64,000 bases of DNA from contig CALXRG010000004.1 in the NCBI GenBank assembly GCA_944390825.1, positions 1 to 64,000 on the forward strand. Reading direction: 5' to 3'. This document shows positions 1 to 9,588 of this stretch, piece after piece. Within the stretch, counting starts at the first letter, position 1, and each line of letters begins with the position of its first letter. A program made the translations under genes and the position numbers. The notes below the pieces were generated by a model that did not search any database, was not told the DNA's origin, and worked only from the letters and a program-made list of their open reading frames with translations. This DNA comes from an uncultured Akkermansia sp. (GTDB lineage Bacteria > Verrucomicrobiota > Verrucomicrobiia > Verrucomicrobiales > Akkermansiaceae).

Positions 1-2
1 CA

Positions 3-176
3 GCATTAGCAATGCTGTACACTAAGCGCATGGGACTTCATTGTGTGGCAAAGAGAGTGTGCTGGATTACTCAGTATGGTGCCAGGCTGTCGCGGATAAA
101 CGGGGCGGCGGGCATAATGAGGGGAGCGAGCAGAAGGTATTGGTTTGGGGACAGTAAGGGCGAAGAATCCGATTGA
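3..176 (+). CDS. possible 3' end of an upstream gene (partial)
   Basis: An open frame runs in from the left edge and stops with TGA at 174-176, 65 bp before the glycosyltransferase gene on the same strand. The 57 visible codons give a basic segment ending in acidic residues (GDSKGEESD). It contains LYTKR near the edge, which is faintly like the ALLYTRQ stretch in the neighbouring GT25 protein, so it could be the tail of another glycosyltransferase. No start is visible and the similarity is too short to assign a function. It may equally be a chance open frame. Confidence 0.3.
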   Translation, partial: ALAMLYTKRMGLHCVAKRVCWITQYGARLSRINGAAGIMRGASRRYWFGDSKGEESD

Positions 177-241
177 GATGTGCTGCTTCAGGGCCGAATT
201 GCTTCTGCATTTGAAAAAAAAGTTTCATTTAATCTATAAAA

Positions 242-1021
242 ATGTTTCTGAACGACTTGGTTAAGATCTATTATATTAATTTGGACAGAGCAACGGATCG
301 GCGTGCCCTGATGGAGGAGCAATCCAAGCGTCTGGGGTTGAGCGTGACAAGGGTCGCTGCTACTACCGCGGAGGCATTGGATCCGGACCTGCTGTCCCAG
401 TACGATGTGGCGCTGCGGCGCAAGGAGTACCAGTATGATTTGCGGCCCGCGGAGCATGCGTGCATTCAGAGTCATTTGAGGGTGTTGAAAATGTTCTTGT
501 CTACAGAGTATCAATATGCTATCGTGTTGGAGGATGATAGTAGGCTGACCGACGGTTTTGTGGAGGGTGTGGAATACCTGATAACAAAGACCTCAGGTTG
601 GCAGATTATGCGTTTGCAGTCTGAGTTAAGGAAATACTATACACTTCTGGGGCCCCGGGATGGAGCCCCGTGTGAGATCGTGCTGCCCAAGAAACCGATG
701 TGCGCCAGTACGGCACTGCTCTATACGCGGCAGGGAGCGGAGCGTTTGTTAGCCGAGTTTGAACATTATGCCAGTGCGTTTGATACACACATGGGGAGAA
801 GTGCTTTGCTGAAGAAGATTCCCTTGGGCGCGACTCTTCCTAATTTAGTTGATCTTTTTGAGACATCGGAAAGCACAATTGGCGACAGATCGGATATGAA
901 ACGCCAAAACAAAAATTCGTTCATGCAGTATCTGCGCCATCGTGTGATGGTGGTGCGGCTTTCCGTCATGAAACTTGTCATGAGATCACTGATGCGGCGC
1001 ATTTTGAGGATTTCGGATTAG
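242..1021 (+). CDS. GT25-family glycosyltransferase (LPS biosynthesis type)
   Basis: This 259-residue protein has the family 25 glycosyltransferase signatures in order: YYINLDRATDR near residues 10-20, EHACIQSHLRVL around 77-88 and the metal/nucleotide-sugar-binding region AIVLEDDSR around 98-106. Family members transfer galactose or glucose onto lipooligosaccharide or other glycans at the cytoplasmic face of the inner membrane. The C-terminal 40 residues are strongly basic and hydrophobic, consistent with membrane association. No Shine-Dalgarno sequence precedes the ATG; a TTTAAT box lies 8 nt upstream. It stands alone between a gene remnant and the convergent mscS gene. The acceptor cannot be told from sequence. 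Confidence 0.85.
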   Translation: MFLNDLVKIYYINLDRATDRRALMEEQSKRLGLSVTRVAATTAEALDPDLLSQYDVALRRKEYQYDLRPAEHACIQSHLRVLKMFLSTEYQYAIVLEDDSRLTDGFVEGVEYLITKTSGWQIMRLQSELRKYYTLLGPRDGAPCEIVLPKKPMCASTALLYTRQGAERLLAEFEHYASAFDTHMGRSALLKKIPLGATLPNLVDLFETSESTIGDRSDMKRQNKNSFMQYLRHRVMVVRLSVMKLVMRSLMRRILRISD

Positions 1022-1150
1022 GTTCTGCGTCGTGTTCATCGAAATACCTCCCGTGCAAACGATAGTTTATTGATCTCAAACGGGAAGAGCGTATTTTACC
1101 GGGAGGAGGGGCGCTAAACGCCACCGTCATGCCACCCGCCTCAACGATTT

Positions 1151-1182
1151 AGCCCGTCACGCTCCCCGCGGCGTGGCGGGCT
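1151..1182. terminator. hairpin between convergent genes
   Basis: A 12-bp stem (AGCCCGTCACGC with GCGTGGCGGGCT, one mismatch that is G-U in the plus-strand transcript) with an 8-nt loop lies between the convergent glycosyltransferase and mscS genes. No T-tract follows on either strand, so it may act as a bidirectional stop or mRNA-end stabiliser rather than a classical intrinsic terminator. A run of 12 G follows at 1195-1206. Confidence 0.45.
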
Positions 1183-1253
1183 GCCTGTCGTCCCGGGGGG
1201 GGGGGGAAGGTTTCCCAGCCCGGTTTGACCGGCGAGCCGGTTTGTGCGGGACT

Positions 1254-2078
1254 TCAGCTTGCCGTGTTTTGTTTTTCTGCCATGAGCAGACTGCGGGTGG
1301 GGAAGGGGATATTGATGTCGTGCTGCCGGAATGCCACTAACAAATCCTGGGCCAGAAGGAATCGGGCCTCGTGGTAATCCGGGGTGGCGCACCATGCGCC
1401 TATGTGCAGGTTGACGGAGCTGTCGCCGAAGTTCAGGAACTGCACAACAGGGGCAGGATCATTGGCCAGGAGCTCCTGCTTGAGGATGACGTCCTGGATG
1501 ACGGAGCGCACGGTTTGAAGGTCACTGGCATAGTCGACCCCCAGATCAAGGTCGATGCGTCGCCGGGCGTTGACGGTTACATTGATGATGGGGGTTTTGA
1601 TGAGGGTCTCGCAGGGGATGCGTACAAGCGAGTTATCTACTTGTCGCAGTGTGATAGAGAAGAGGTTGATCGCCTGCACGGTGCCTTCCTGGGAGGCGAC
1701 CCGGATGTAATTGCCGATTTTGATGCTTCTTTCCGAGACGATGAAGATGCCGCTAATCAGGTTGCTCAGTGCGGTTTGTGAGGCAAAACCGATGGCAACA
1801 CCGGCGACGCCTGCAGCTCCGAGAAGCCCGACGATGTTAATGCCGGAGGCGTGGAAGGCTTGCAGAATGACAATGAGCCAGATGGCGACGGACAAAATGT
1901 TTTCGGCTATGCCTGTGATGTGTGCGGGAATGCGCTTGCGGACGACGACGCTGTGCAGCAGTTTCCGCGCCATCCGGGACAGAACATAGCCAATGATTAA
2001 CGCCAGCAAAAAGATGCCGCAGTAGCGAACAATAGCATTTTCTGCAATATCGCTCAGGTAGACCCAGGTTTCACTCAT
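1254..2078 (-). CDS. small-conductance mechanosensitive channel (MscS family)
   Basis: At 274 residues this is close to the length of E. coli MscS. Hydrophobic helices lie near residues 14-34 and 55-80, followed by the glycine/alanine-rich pore helix (LLGAAGVAGVAIGFASQ, about 84-100). The cytoplasmic beta and alpha/beta domains follow, with the family-like GTVQAINLFSITLRQVDN and LVRIPCETLIKTPIIN stretches. Such channels sit in the inner membrane and release solutes on osmotic downshock. A consensus TATAAT box lies 6 nt before the ATG (2085-2090), so the transcript may be nearly leaderless. The gene lies 210 bp beyond the end of the T6SS array and is probably transcribed separately from it. 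Confidence 0.92.
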   Translation of the reverse strand: MSETWVYLSDIAENAIVRYCGIFLLALIIGYVLSRMARKLLHSVVVRKRIPAHITGIAENILSVAIWLIVILQAFHASGINIVGLLGAAGVAGVAIGFASQTALSNLISGIFIVSERSIKIGNYIRVASQEGTVQAINLFSITLRQVDNSLVRIPCETLIKTPIINVTVNARRRIDLDLGVDYASDLQTVRSVIQDVILKQELLANDPAPVVQFLNFGDSSVNLHIGAWCATPDYHEARFLLAQDLLVAFRQHDINIPFPTRSLLMAEKQNTAS

Positions 2079-2084
2079 GGCTCC

Positions 2085-2090
2085 ATTATA
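2085..2090 (-). promoter_or_regulatory. -10 box 6 nt before mscS start
   Basis: A perfect TATAAT sits 6 nt upstream of the mscS ATG. The -35 region at the usual distance (TGGTCT) is poor. If used, initiation would fall at or next to the start codon. Confidence 0.45.
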
Positions 2091-2288
2091 GGGAAAGCTT
2101 CCTGCTCAGACCAGAAAAAAAACTATCAGGCGGAGGATTCCTGGAGGTTCCGGATTTTTCCGTGGTTGACGGTGGCAGGTTTGTTTGTGAAGCTGCTGTG
2201 TGGCCCGGCGGGTGCATGCTGATGCGATGAGCTGCGCCGTTGTGAGCCGGATGCCGTAACGCATGCGGGGCGCTGGTTTGGCGGGACT

Positions 2289-3527
2289 TTAGCCGAAGGG
2301 GGAGAAGAATTCGGTTTGGGCCGGTTGGCTGGATGGTGATGTGGGGGTGGATGCCGGGGCTGTGGCGTCTGTTTGCGGGGCGGGGGTGGCCGCAGGGGTG
2401 GTTGTTTGGGGTTTGAGGATGGTGTTGATTTGGTCTTGGGCGTGGGGGGCGATGTCGCTGATGAGGTCGAGGAAGTTGGCTCCGACGGCGCGGATGGCCC
2501 GGCGCAGGAAGTAGGGGACGGGGCTGGAGGGTTCGTTTTCTTCAAACCAGGCGCAGAGCTGTTCCATGATGCGGATGGCTTGCTCGCGGCCGTCGCGCGT
2601 GTTGAGTGCAGGCGGGGTGGCGATGGCGGGCAGGGGGGCGCTGGCTGCCGGGGACAGTGCGGGTGCTGCTGCCGGGGTGGCCGTGGCGGTGGATGCTGCC
2701 GGAGCGGTCGCAGAGGTGTCCGGGCTGCCGGGTGTGGTGCCCTCGGGGAGAGCTGCCGCGCCGTCAGCGGGGGAGGCCGCGGCAGCCGGTTCGCTGCTGA
2801 GGGTGACGGCGGGGGCGCTGTGCAGGAAGAGTTGCATGTCTTTGAGCAGGTCGGTGAGCATGGTGAAGTCTGGCGTGCCCATGGCGTGCTCGCTGTAGGT
2901 GTCGCGGATGCTGCGCAGCAGCTCGATGCTGGTGTCAAGTTCCGCCAAGAGGGTTTGGAGGTGCCCGGCCGGTGTGTCGCGCAGCGCGGCTTTGATGGTG
3001 CGGGCGCTGTCGCTGTTTTCCGGGGCTTGGCGGATGTCTTTGAGAGCGTAGGCCCCCAGCGCGGGGGAGGCGGTCAGCGGGGTGTTCAGCAGAAGTTGCA
3101 GCACCGTGGTGTCGGCATCAAAGCTGCCGGGAATGGGGGAGAGACGCGTGAGGGCGCTGAGACGCTCCTGGACGTCGCCATCATCCGGTACCGGCCAGAG
3201 CGTGTCCCACTGCTGCCCGCTGAGGTGGTCGATGAGGGACAGCCCGTCACAGAGACCGCTCAGCCCCCGGTTGGCCAGGCTCGCAACGGTCCAGATCACG
3301 AGGATGCGCAGATCGCGTGTTTCCCGCATGAGCTGCGCCGCGGCTTTCTCGAGCTTGCGCCAGTCCGGCGGGGCAGCGGGGATGTAGGCATCGCCCATCA
3401 TGTGCTCGGGTTCGCCGGCGTATTGCTCGTCGAGTTCAATGGCGCGGGGATCGTATTCCAGGTTTTCGCCGCAGGGGGAGGCGCCGCTGAGCGGGGCGGC
3501 ATATGTGGTGAGCAGGTCGTCGTTCAT
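2289..3527 (-). CDS. tssA: type VI secretion protein TssA (ImpA N-terminal domain)
   Basis: This 412-residue protein starts with the ImpA_N-type domain: YAAPLSGASPCGENLEYDP at residues 9-27, then RDLRILVIWTVASLANRGLSG around 70-90. A long Ala/Pro/Thr linker follows (about 240-305). The next segment, WFEENEPSSPVPYFLRRAIR, is typical of TssA proteins, and the C-terminal tail is again Pro/Thr-rich. TssA caps the growing sheath and helps coordinate baseplate and tail assembly in the cytoplasm. It is the last gene of the array, 5 nt after tssM. The proline-rich linkers are longer than usual. Confidence 0.88.
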   Translation of the reverse strand: MNDDLLTTYAAPLSGASPCGENLEYDPRAIELDEQYAGEPEHMMGDAYIPAAPPDWRKLEKAAAQLMRETRDLRILVIWTVASLANRGLSGLCDGLSLIDHLSGQQWDTLWPVPDDGDVQERLSALTRLSPIPGSFDADTTVLQLLLNTPLTASPALGAYALKDIRQAPENSDSARTIKAALRDTPAGHLQTLLAELDTSIELLRSIRDTYSEHAMGTPDFTMLTDLLKDMQLFLHSAPAVTLSSEPAAAASPADGAAALPEGTTPGSPDTSATAPAASTATATPAAAPALSPAASAPLPAIATPPALNTRDGREQAIRIMEQLCAWFEENEPSSPVPYFLRRAIRAVGANFLDLISDIAPHAQDQINTILKPQTTTPAATPAPQTDATAPASTPTSPSSQPAQTEFFSPFG

Positions 3528-3532
3528 GTTGG

Positions 3533-6500
3533 TCAGTCGATGGGAAGTGCGCTGTCGGGAAGATCAGAGGCGGGATATTCGATGAGAGTGGGAGCGCCGG
3601 TGTCCGGCAGAAGACCGTCGTCCAGCACCGTGCCGAGGCAGGGGCGCAGGTAGAGGGTGTAGGTGATGGGGCCGTTGCTGCCTGTCATGCTGACCGGTAC
3701 GACAAAGTAGTTCTTGTTGGGGTCGTATTCGCTGGCTTGGTTCAGGACAAGGTCGAGCAGGGGCGTGCGCTGGTCAAGGTACTGCGAGGAGTATTCGTCT
3801 TGTGTGTGCTGGTAGAGGCGCAGCAGGATGTTTTCACCCGCGGGCAGCTGGTAGGGAGTCAGCTGCGAGGTGTCCGGGACGGCGCGGAGTTTGCCGGTGT
3901 TGACGCTGCGGGAGTCAATCGAGAAATAGGGATAGAGCGCGGCGTTGCGGAGGCGCGTTTCGTCCGCCCGCTCGGCTGAACCCGGGGTGATGATTTGGAA
4001 GGCCAGGGTGAGGCCCCGCTGCCGGAGGCTGTCGATGTGCGCCCGCAGGGCGCTCATTTCTTCCGTGCCGGGTTTGCGCGGCAGGTTGCGGTTGGTGAGG
4101 TAGGTCTCGCGGATGAGCTTGCGCAGTTGCTTCTCCTCAACCGCCAGATCGGTTTCAGCAGCGCTGCCGCCCGAGCTGAGAAGGGCGGAGGAGGGCCAGT
4201 CCGCCGGGGGAATCATGTCGCGGTTGAAGCGCATGCCAAACCAGAACAGACAGTTGTAGCCCTCGCGGTCGCGGAAGATGAGCGGGGCGTAGGCGGTTTT
4301 CTTGTCCTCGCTGAGTTTGGCGGCCGGGCGCAGGTAGAGATCCAGCGCGCTCCAGTGGCTGCTGAGTTTGAGGGTGGAGTCGGGCGTGTCCGCGTTGGAG
4401 TGACGGTAGAATTCAAATTGCAGATCACCGGCGGAAGCCGGCATCGCTTCGGTCAGAAGCTCCAGGTCGGCCGCGTTTTGCTGGTTGAGGTTGAATTTCC
4501 GGGTGAGCGGGGTGCCGTTGCAGAGGATGCGGCAGTAGGGGAAACGCCGCCCTACCGGGATAAGCCGCTTGATGTCGTCGCTGCCGGTCAGGGCCGCCGC
4601 ACGGACCTCTGCCGCCGGCAGGATGGGAAGCGCCGTCAGCGGAGCTCCCGGATCAGCCAGCAGGGTGAGAACCGCGGTGAGTTTTTCCAGACTGGCCGCA
4701 TGATCTCCCATGATGGGGAGATCCAGAGAGGCGACGTCCTGCGGGATGCTCCGGGCTGCAGCCTGCTTGGCAATCTCCTCTTCCCGCTGGGGATCAATGA
4801 GGTGGGCAACAGCGCCGAGACGGTCGTAGAGGTCGTTGATCTCAAAAGCACTGAGCGTTTCACCACTGCTGCGGCGCGAGGTATCGCAGAGCGGGAACTT
4901 GCCGACTTCTGCCAGGCAGGCAGCCAGATCAGCCTGCATGGCGGTGGTGGCTTCCTGCTTGAGCAGACGCATGCCGTGCTGCAGGTAGGTGTTCCACCAG
5001 AGGAAGGAGGAGTTCGGCGGTGCCGGATACCACGAGACCCAGTAGGAGTTCATGAGTTTATCCGCCGGTTGGGTGATGAGGCTTTGCCAGGCTTTGCCGG
5101 GGTGGAGCGGGAGGTGGCTGATGAAGTCTGCCGAGGTTTGGAAGTTGCGGCGGGTTTCGCTGTCGAGGGCTTTTTGGGCTTTGGAGATCAGCTCGCGGAT
5201 AGCGGTCAGCTGCGGGAAGCGGACTTCATCCTTGAGACTCGGCAGATTCAGCGCGTCGATGATCAGGTTGTCGAGCTCGTAGAGAATGGAGCCAACCTCC
5301 GCCGAGTACATCACGTCACCACTCTCCACAAACTGAGCCCAGTTGCGGATGCCGCTGACGCGGTAGTAGGAAGGGATGGTCTCAACCCAGTACATGACGT
5401 AGTCGGTCAGGTAATGCTGGCAGGCTTCATCCAGGGTTTGCAGAGCGCGGCTGAGGTCGTCATCCGCCTGCTCATCACCGAGGTTTTTACGCACATAGTC
5501 CGAGAGCTCCAGCAGATCGGCAAGCCGGCGGTTCGCCCGAATGGGATCGTAGGTGGGGTTGATCGCTGTCCTGGCGGCAGGAGTGTAGGGGATGGCCGGC
5601 AGTTTGCGGGCAACCTTGGCACCGGGTTCGGGAACGAGGACCTCGACATTGCTGTGGGGGGCTTCTGCCAGCCAGCGCAGGAGAACTCTGCTTTCCAGCA
5701 GGTGCCAGTTTTGCTCCCAGCAGGTTTCATTCAGAAGGCTGTCCTCGCCGCTGTTGAGAGACTGGACGTTCGCGTTGTACTGTTTGCGGGCCTCCTGCAC
5801 GCGGGCAATACGGTGGTGGAAGCTTTCCTGCCGGTTCCCCGCCGGGATGGGGAAGGTGAAAAGCGTATGCAGCTTGCTTTTCTTCTCCATCAGGGATTCC
5901 CAGGGACGCGGGGAGTTTTCCTGCCCTTCTCCCCGATCCCAGAACCGGCAGAGTTCGTCGGAAAGAAGGGAGTCGGCCTCTTCAGAAAGCCGGGCAAGAG
6001 CGCGGGTGATGGATGCGGTCAGGAGGGCCGTTTCGTTGCGCAGGAAGTCGGCGTTCTGCGAGTCTCCCAGCTCCTGGCCGAGATCCCGGAGCCGCTGCAG
6101 ATCGCTGGTCAGGGCTTCGGTGAGCGCATCATGAACCGTGACAACGGCCGCTTTCAGAGAGTTGACCTGGGTGAGCTGGAGGGGGGCTTCCGCCGCGGCA
6201 ACTTCATCCGCCAGGGATTTGGCCTCACTGTAGCGGTCTTTCCAGGATTTGATGAGATCCTGGGCCGAGGCGAGATCCTCCCGCTTAACGGCAGCGGCAA
6301 ACTCCCGCTCCAGGCGGTCCATCTCACGGCTCAGGTCAAGCAGGCGCCCCAGCTTCGAGAGCATGGCTTTCATCTGCTGGTAGTGCAGGGCGGGATAGAT
6401 GGTCAGCCCGTCCGCCGCTTCGGCGTAGAGACCGGAGGCTTTGCTGATGGCCTGCGCGGCCTCGATGGAAACCGGCCGCAGGTAGCCGTTGAGGATGGTC

Positions 6501-8596
6501 ATGGTGCCGAGCGTTTTGTTGCGCTCAAAGCAGTTCATCCACAGGGATTTGATGGCGGCATCCTGCCCGCGGTGATTCTCCAGCTGGATGAGGTGGGAGT
6601 AGTTGATGTCGTCCAGCACGGTCTGACCATTCATCAGCAGAATGCCGTAGCGGGTGATCTGCAGCAGGGTGGCCAGGCAGTCGGTGTCCTCCTGTTCCCA
6701 GGGGGTGGGGTGAGTCTCCCGGTTGTCTGCCCGGTAGCTGAGGGCCCGGCGCGAGGTGAGAACCGCCGGTTTCAACAGCATGGTGACAACGGTCGCTTTG
6801 TCGATGAAGTCCTTGTGCGTCTTGAGCAGCTGGGGAGAGGTCTCCCGGTCGACGATCCAGCTGGCCGGCCGCCAGAACAGCGGAACGGGCGCGGGAACGT
6901 TGGCCATGTTGGTCATGACGTAGATGAACTCGCGGCGCGAGATCCTGGTGTTGGGAACCGGCTCGCCGGTGAGAGGAAGTTGCTGGTCTTTGTCCACACC
7001 GATGATCGGAGCCTCGCTGAGACTGCCGTTGAGGAAGAGGTCGAGGCTGTTGCGCCAGAACGGTACGTCCCGGTGCACGAGCTGCTCCAGCCCGTTCCGG
7101 TGAAGGGCGGTGGCGCTCAGCAGGGTCACCGCCATGGTGAGAAGCAGCAGGCCCGCTGCCCAGTACGGGCGCTGAATGCGGCGCAGGGCGATGTCGGTGT
7201 AGTCGCTTTGATCATCATGGCTGAAGATGAGCTGCCGGAAGAGCTCCCGGGTGAAGAAGTGGCGGTCGGAGGCAACGGAGAGGATTTTCTCGCACTCGGA
7301 CACCAGGCTTTCGGTGGCGTGTTCGCTGTGCGCGGTTTCGGTGATGAGAGGCGAGGCGCTTTGGGCCGGAGGCAGGCTGACCGGGCGCAGTTTGCCGTCT
7401 TTTTTTTCGAAGATGACGCGCTCGGTGGCGGTGACGGGCTTGTCGAGAGTGGCCGTGAACCAGAAACCCTGGAACTGGAAAAGCCCCCGGTCGCTGTTTT
7501 TGTGCTGCACGTGGGTGAAGATGCCGGACAGGTAGCGCTTGAGGTTGTCCTTGAGTGCGCCGAGGCGGTCCGGCAGGCAGTAGATGGGAGTGACCAGCTC
7601 GCCCCGGTTCCGGTTCGCGGCCGCCTGCTCCCAGATGCCGGCGTGGAGCGCCATGGAGCTGCGGAGGGTTTTGAGGTGGCTGATGAGGTGATCAAAGGCG
7701 GTGTCGGCAGCGGCCTGGTCAAAGGGATCCCCCGGGCGCGGGTTGTGCCAGCCGAACGGCTGCTCGCAGTCCTGCTCGGAAAGAAGCGTGAAAAACTCGG
7801 AGAAACCGTCGATCTGGTCGCATTTCGTGATGACGACCCAAACGGGGCAGTAGGCACCGCTGATGCGGCTCAGGGCGCGCATCTCCTCGGCGATGAGGGT
7901 GACTTTCCGGTCGCGCAGCTCGGGGGAATCCAGCAGCAGGGCGTCCGCCGGGATGGTGAGGATGACGCCGCTGAGCAGGTTGTTGCGGTAGATGCGGTGC
8001 AGTTGCTCCAGGAAAAACTGCCATTCCTGATCCTGCCGGCCGCCCCAGCGGCTCAGGAAAAGGCGCCCGCCGATGTCCCAGATGGTGCCTTTTTCGGCCA
8101 TCCAGAGGTTGAAGGTGGAGGTGGCCTCGGCGGCGCGGGAGAAGTCATTGATGCCGACGGGATATTCGATGCCGCCGGATTCCATCAGCCGGCTTTTGCC
8201 GGAGCCGGGCTCACCGAGCAGGAGCCAGGAGCTGGTGCGCCGGGGATTGATGCCCTGGTCGGCCATGCTTTTGCGGGCGGCTTCGATGTCCATGCGGATG
8301 TTTTCCATGCGCAGGAATTGCTCGCGCCGCTGGGATTTGGGGTCTTTGCCGGCGGCCATGGCGGCGAGTTCCCGGCGCAGCAGAAGATCCTCGCGCATGG
8401 TGCCGACCATGCGGTGCAGGCGCTGCCGGTGGATGATGACGCGCGCGGCGATGTAGAGAATGAAGCCGACGATGAGCAGGCAAAGCAGGGCAAGCACCCA
8501 CTCTTCCCAGCCCCAGGTTTGCATCCGCTGGATGAGGGTGTCAGCCGTTTTGAGGGTGTCAGCCGTTGGTGTGAGCGGGGAATCGGGGGGATTCAT
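3533..8596 (-). CDS. tssM: type VI secretion membrane complex protein TssM (IcmF)
   Basis: TssM is the inner-membrane core of the TssJLM complex, spanning the periplasm to meet TssJ. Two N-terminal-half membrane segments are visible (about 33-56 and 488-510). Between them is a cytoplasmic GTPase-like domain with an intact Walker A motif GEPGSGKS at 128-135, and VVITKCDQIDGF later in the same domain. The remaining roughly 1170 residues form the periplasmic IcmF-related part. At 1687 residues it is well above the roughly 1100-1300 of typical TssM. Its ATG overlaps the tssL stop (ATGA). An 18-bp tandem duplication encodes the repeated ADTLKTADTL near residues 13-22. Confidence 0.93.
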   Translation of the reverse strand: MNPPDSPLTPTADTLKTADTLIQRMQTWGWEEWVLALLCLLIVGFILYIAARVIIHRQRLHRMVGTMREDLLLRRELAAMAAGKDPKSQRREQFLRMENIRMDIEAARKSMADQGINPRRTSSWLLLGEPGSGKSRLMESGGIEYPVGINDFSRAAEATSTFNLWMAEKGTIWDIGGRLFLSRWGGRQDQEWQFFLEQLHRIYRNNLLSGVILTIPADALLLDSPELRDRKVTLIAEEMRALSRISGAYCPVWVVITKCDQIDGFSEFFTLLSEQDCEQPFGWHNPRPGDPFDQAAADTAFDHLISHLKTLRSSMALHAGIWEQAAANRNRGELVTPIYCLPDRLGALKDNLKRYLSGIFTHVQHKNSDRGLFQFQGFWFTATLDKPVTATERVIFEKKDGKLRPVSLPPAQSASPLITETAHSEHATESLVSECEKILSVASDRHFFTRELFRQLIFSHDDQSDYTDIALRRIQRPYWAAGLLLLTMAVTLLSATALHRNGLEQLVHRDVPFWRNSLDLFLNGSLSEAPIIGVDKDQQLPLTGEPVPNTRISRREFIYVMTNMANVPAPVPLFWRPASWIVDRETSPQLLKTHKDFIDKATVVTMLLKPAVLTSRRALSYRADNRETHPTPWEQEDTDCLATLLQITRYGILLMNGQTVLDDINYSHLIQLENHRGQDAAIKSLWMNCFERNKTLGTMTILNGYLRPVSIEAAQAISKASGLYAEAADGLTIYPALHYQQMKAMLSKLGRLLDLSREMDRLEREFAAAVKREDLASAQDLIKSWKDRYSEAKSLADEVAAAEAPLQLTQVNSLKAAVVTVHDALTEALTSDLQRLRDLGQELGDSQNADFLRNETALLTASITRALARLSEEADSLLSDELCRFWDRGEGQENSPRPWESLMEKKSKLHTLFTFPIPAGNRQESFHHRIARVQEARKQYNANVQSLNSGEDSLLNETCWEQNWHLLESRVLLRWLAEAPHSNVEVLVPEPGAKVARKLPAIPYTPAARTAINPTYDPIRANRRLADLLELSDYVRKNLGDEQADDDLSRALQTLDEACQHYLTDYVMYWVETIPSYYRVSGIRNWAQFVESGDVMYSAEVGSILYELDNLIIDALNLPSLKDEVRFPQLTAIRELISKAQKALDSETRRNFQTSADFISHLPLHPGKAWQSLITQPADKLMNSYWVSWYPAPPNSSFLWWNTYLQHGMRLLKQEATTAMQADLAACLAEVGKFPLCDTSRRSSGETLSAFEINDLYDRLGAVAHLIDPQREEEIAKQAAARSIPQDVASLDLPIMGDHAASLEKLTAVLTLLADPGAPLTALPILPAAEVRAAALTGSDDIKRLIPVGRRFPYCRILCNGTPLTRKFNLNQQNAADLELLTEAMPASAGDLQFEFYRHSNADTPDSTLKLSSHWSALDLYLRPAAKLSEDKKTAYAPLIFRDREGYNCLFWFGMRFNRDMIPPADWPSSALLSSGGSAAETDLAVEEKQLRKLIRETYLTNRNLPRKPGTEEMSALRAHIDSLRQRGLTLAFQIITPGSAERADETRLRNAALYPYFSIDSRSVNTGKLRAVPDTSQLTPYQLPAGENILLRLYQHTQDEYSSQYLDQRTPLLDLVLNQASEYDPNKNYFVVPVSMTGSNGPITYTLYLRPCLGTVLDDGLLPDTGAPTLIEYPASDLPDSALPID
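8534..8569. repeat. 18-bp tandem duplication inside tssM 5' end
   Basis: Two adjacent 18-bp units beginning GAGGGTGTCAGCCGTT, identical over the first 16 bases, lie in frame in the N-terminal region of tssM. They create a repeated six-residue unit before the first membrane helix. Confidence 0.8.
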
Positions 8597-9588
8597 GACG
8601 GTTCGGTGGATGTGGTGGGTGCTGCCGGTGCGGGGTCGGCCTGGGGCGCCGGGTCCGTTTGGGGCGCTGGTGCGGCTGGTTCGGGGGCGTCCGGGATTGG
8701 GGCAACGGGGGCGATGGCGGAGGCTGCTTCGTTTGCCATGCGGTCCGTGGCCGGTGCGGGAACCGGGGCGGTGCCTGCGGCGGCAGGTGTGGCGGATTCG
8801 CTGTTCTCCCGGGTGCCGGAGGGAAGGGAGGCGGGGGCTGCCGCGGATTTCCGGGGAGCGCGGGAGGCGACAAGGGTGTCGGAGTTGAGCGCGTGCCGCA
8901 TGGCCTGGTTTTCGATGTTTTCGCGGGTGCGCTCCAGGATGGTGTGCAGATCATCCGTTGTGTTCCGGTACGTGCGCAGATAGTTGGTGGCGGCCAGCAC
9001 CAGTGCCAGGGCTCCCAGCCCCGTCACACACAGGCCGATGAGAACCGGGTGCCGGGGGCGTACCGTGCGGCGCTCGGTATCGGTCTTCTGCCGCAGCAGG
9101 GCCTGCACGGCCTCGCCTTCCGGCATGAGGGCCAGCTGCTCGGCGGTGCGGCGCATGAGCTCCTCGAGCCGTACGCTGCGCCGCTCCAGTGCCCCGGAGA
9201 ATCCGCTGGCAACCATTTCGTACATCAGCCGCAGGTGCGCCCGGGCAAGGGGGGTGTCTTCCTCCAGCCAGCCGCGCATATAGTCAAAAAACTTTTCATC
9301 GCCGGCCAGTTCGTTGTAGCGGCTGCGGCCAAGATCCTGCCAGCTCTGGGCATAGGGGAAGTTCCCCTCGTGTACCATGTAGTCGATGTAGAAGGCAGTG
9401 TAGCGGCAGGCGTCCTCCAGCCCGGCTTGCAGTTCCGGTGCGGCGGCGCCTGTCTTGCGGATGCGGGCATACTCTCGCATCAGATGGCTTTTGAGAACTT
9501 CTTCTTCCGGCGCCTTGCCGCAGGCTGCATCGTGGCGGCAGGCGACGATGTAGGAGACGAGGGGGGAAAAGAGGTCGTAGAGAGTCAT
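8593..9588 (-). CDS. tssL: type VI secretion membrane complex protein TssL (DotU) with periplasmic tail
   Basis: The first 180 residues form the cytoplasmic DotU domain (LYDLFSPLVSYI, DYMVHEGNFPYAQSW, EDTPLARAHLRLMYEMVASGFSG). A single membrane helix follows at about 183-202 (VLIGLCVTGLGALALVLAAT). TssL joins TssM in the inner-membrane complex and recruits the baseplate through TssK. Unusually, about 125 residues follow the helix, the last 80 rich in Ala and Pro. They show no OmpA-like peptidoglycan-binding motif, so this tail may reach into the periplasm as a flexible tether. The gene overlaps both tssK and tssM by ATGA. Confidence 0.9.
   Translation of the reverse strand: MTLYDLFSPLVSYIVACRHDAACGKAPEEEVLKSHLMREYARIRKTGAAAPELQAGLEDACRYTAFYIDYMVHEGNFPYAQSWQDLGRSRYNELAGDEKFFDYMRGWLEEDTPLARAHLRLMYEMVASGFSGALERRSVRLEELMRRTAEQLALMPEGEAVQALLRQKTDTERRTVRPRHPVLIGLCVTGLGALALVLAATNYLRTYRNTTDDLHTILERTRENIENQAMRHALNSDTLVASRAPRKSAAAPASLPSGTRENSESATPAAAGTAPVPAPATDRMANEAASAIAPVAPIPDAPEPAAPAPQTDPAPQADPAPAAPTTSTEPS

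Noticed and set aside
3995..8983. 1662-codon open frame on the strand opposite tssM and tssL
   Set aside because: It is the antisense shadow of high-GC coding sequence; the minus strand has clear TssM and TssL motifs, and the plus-strand translation is Gly/Val/Glu-rich with no domain.
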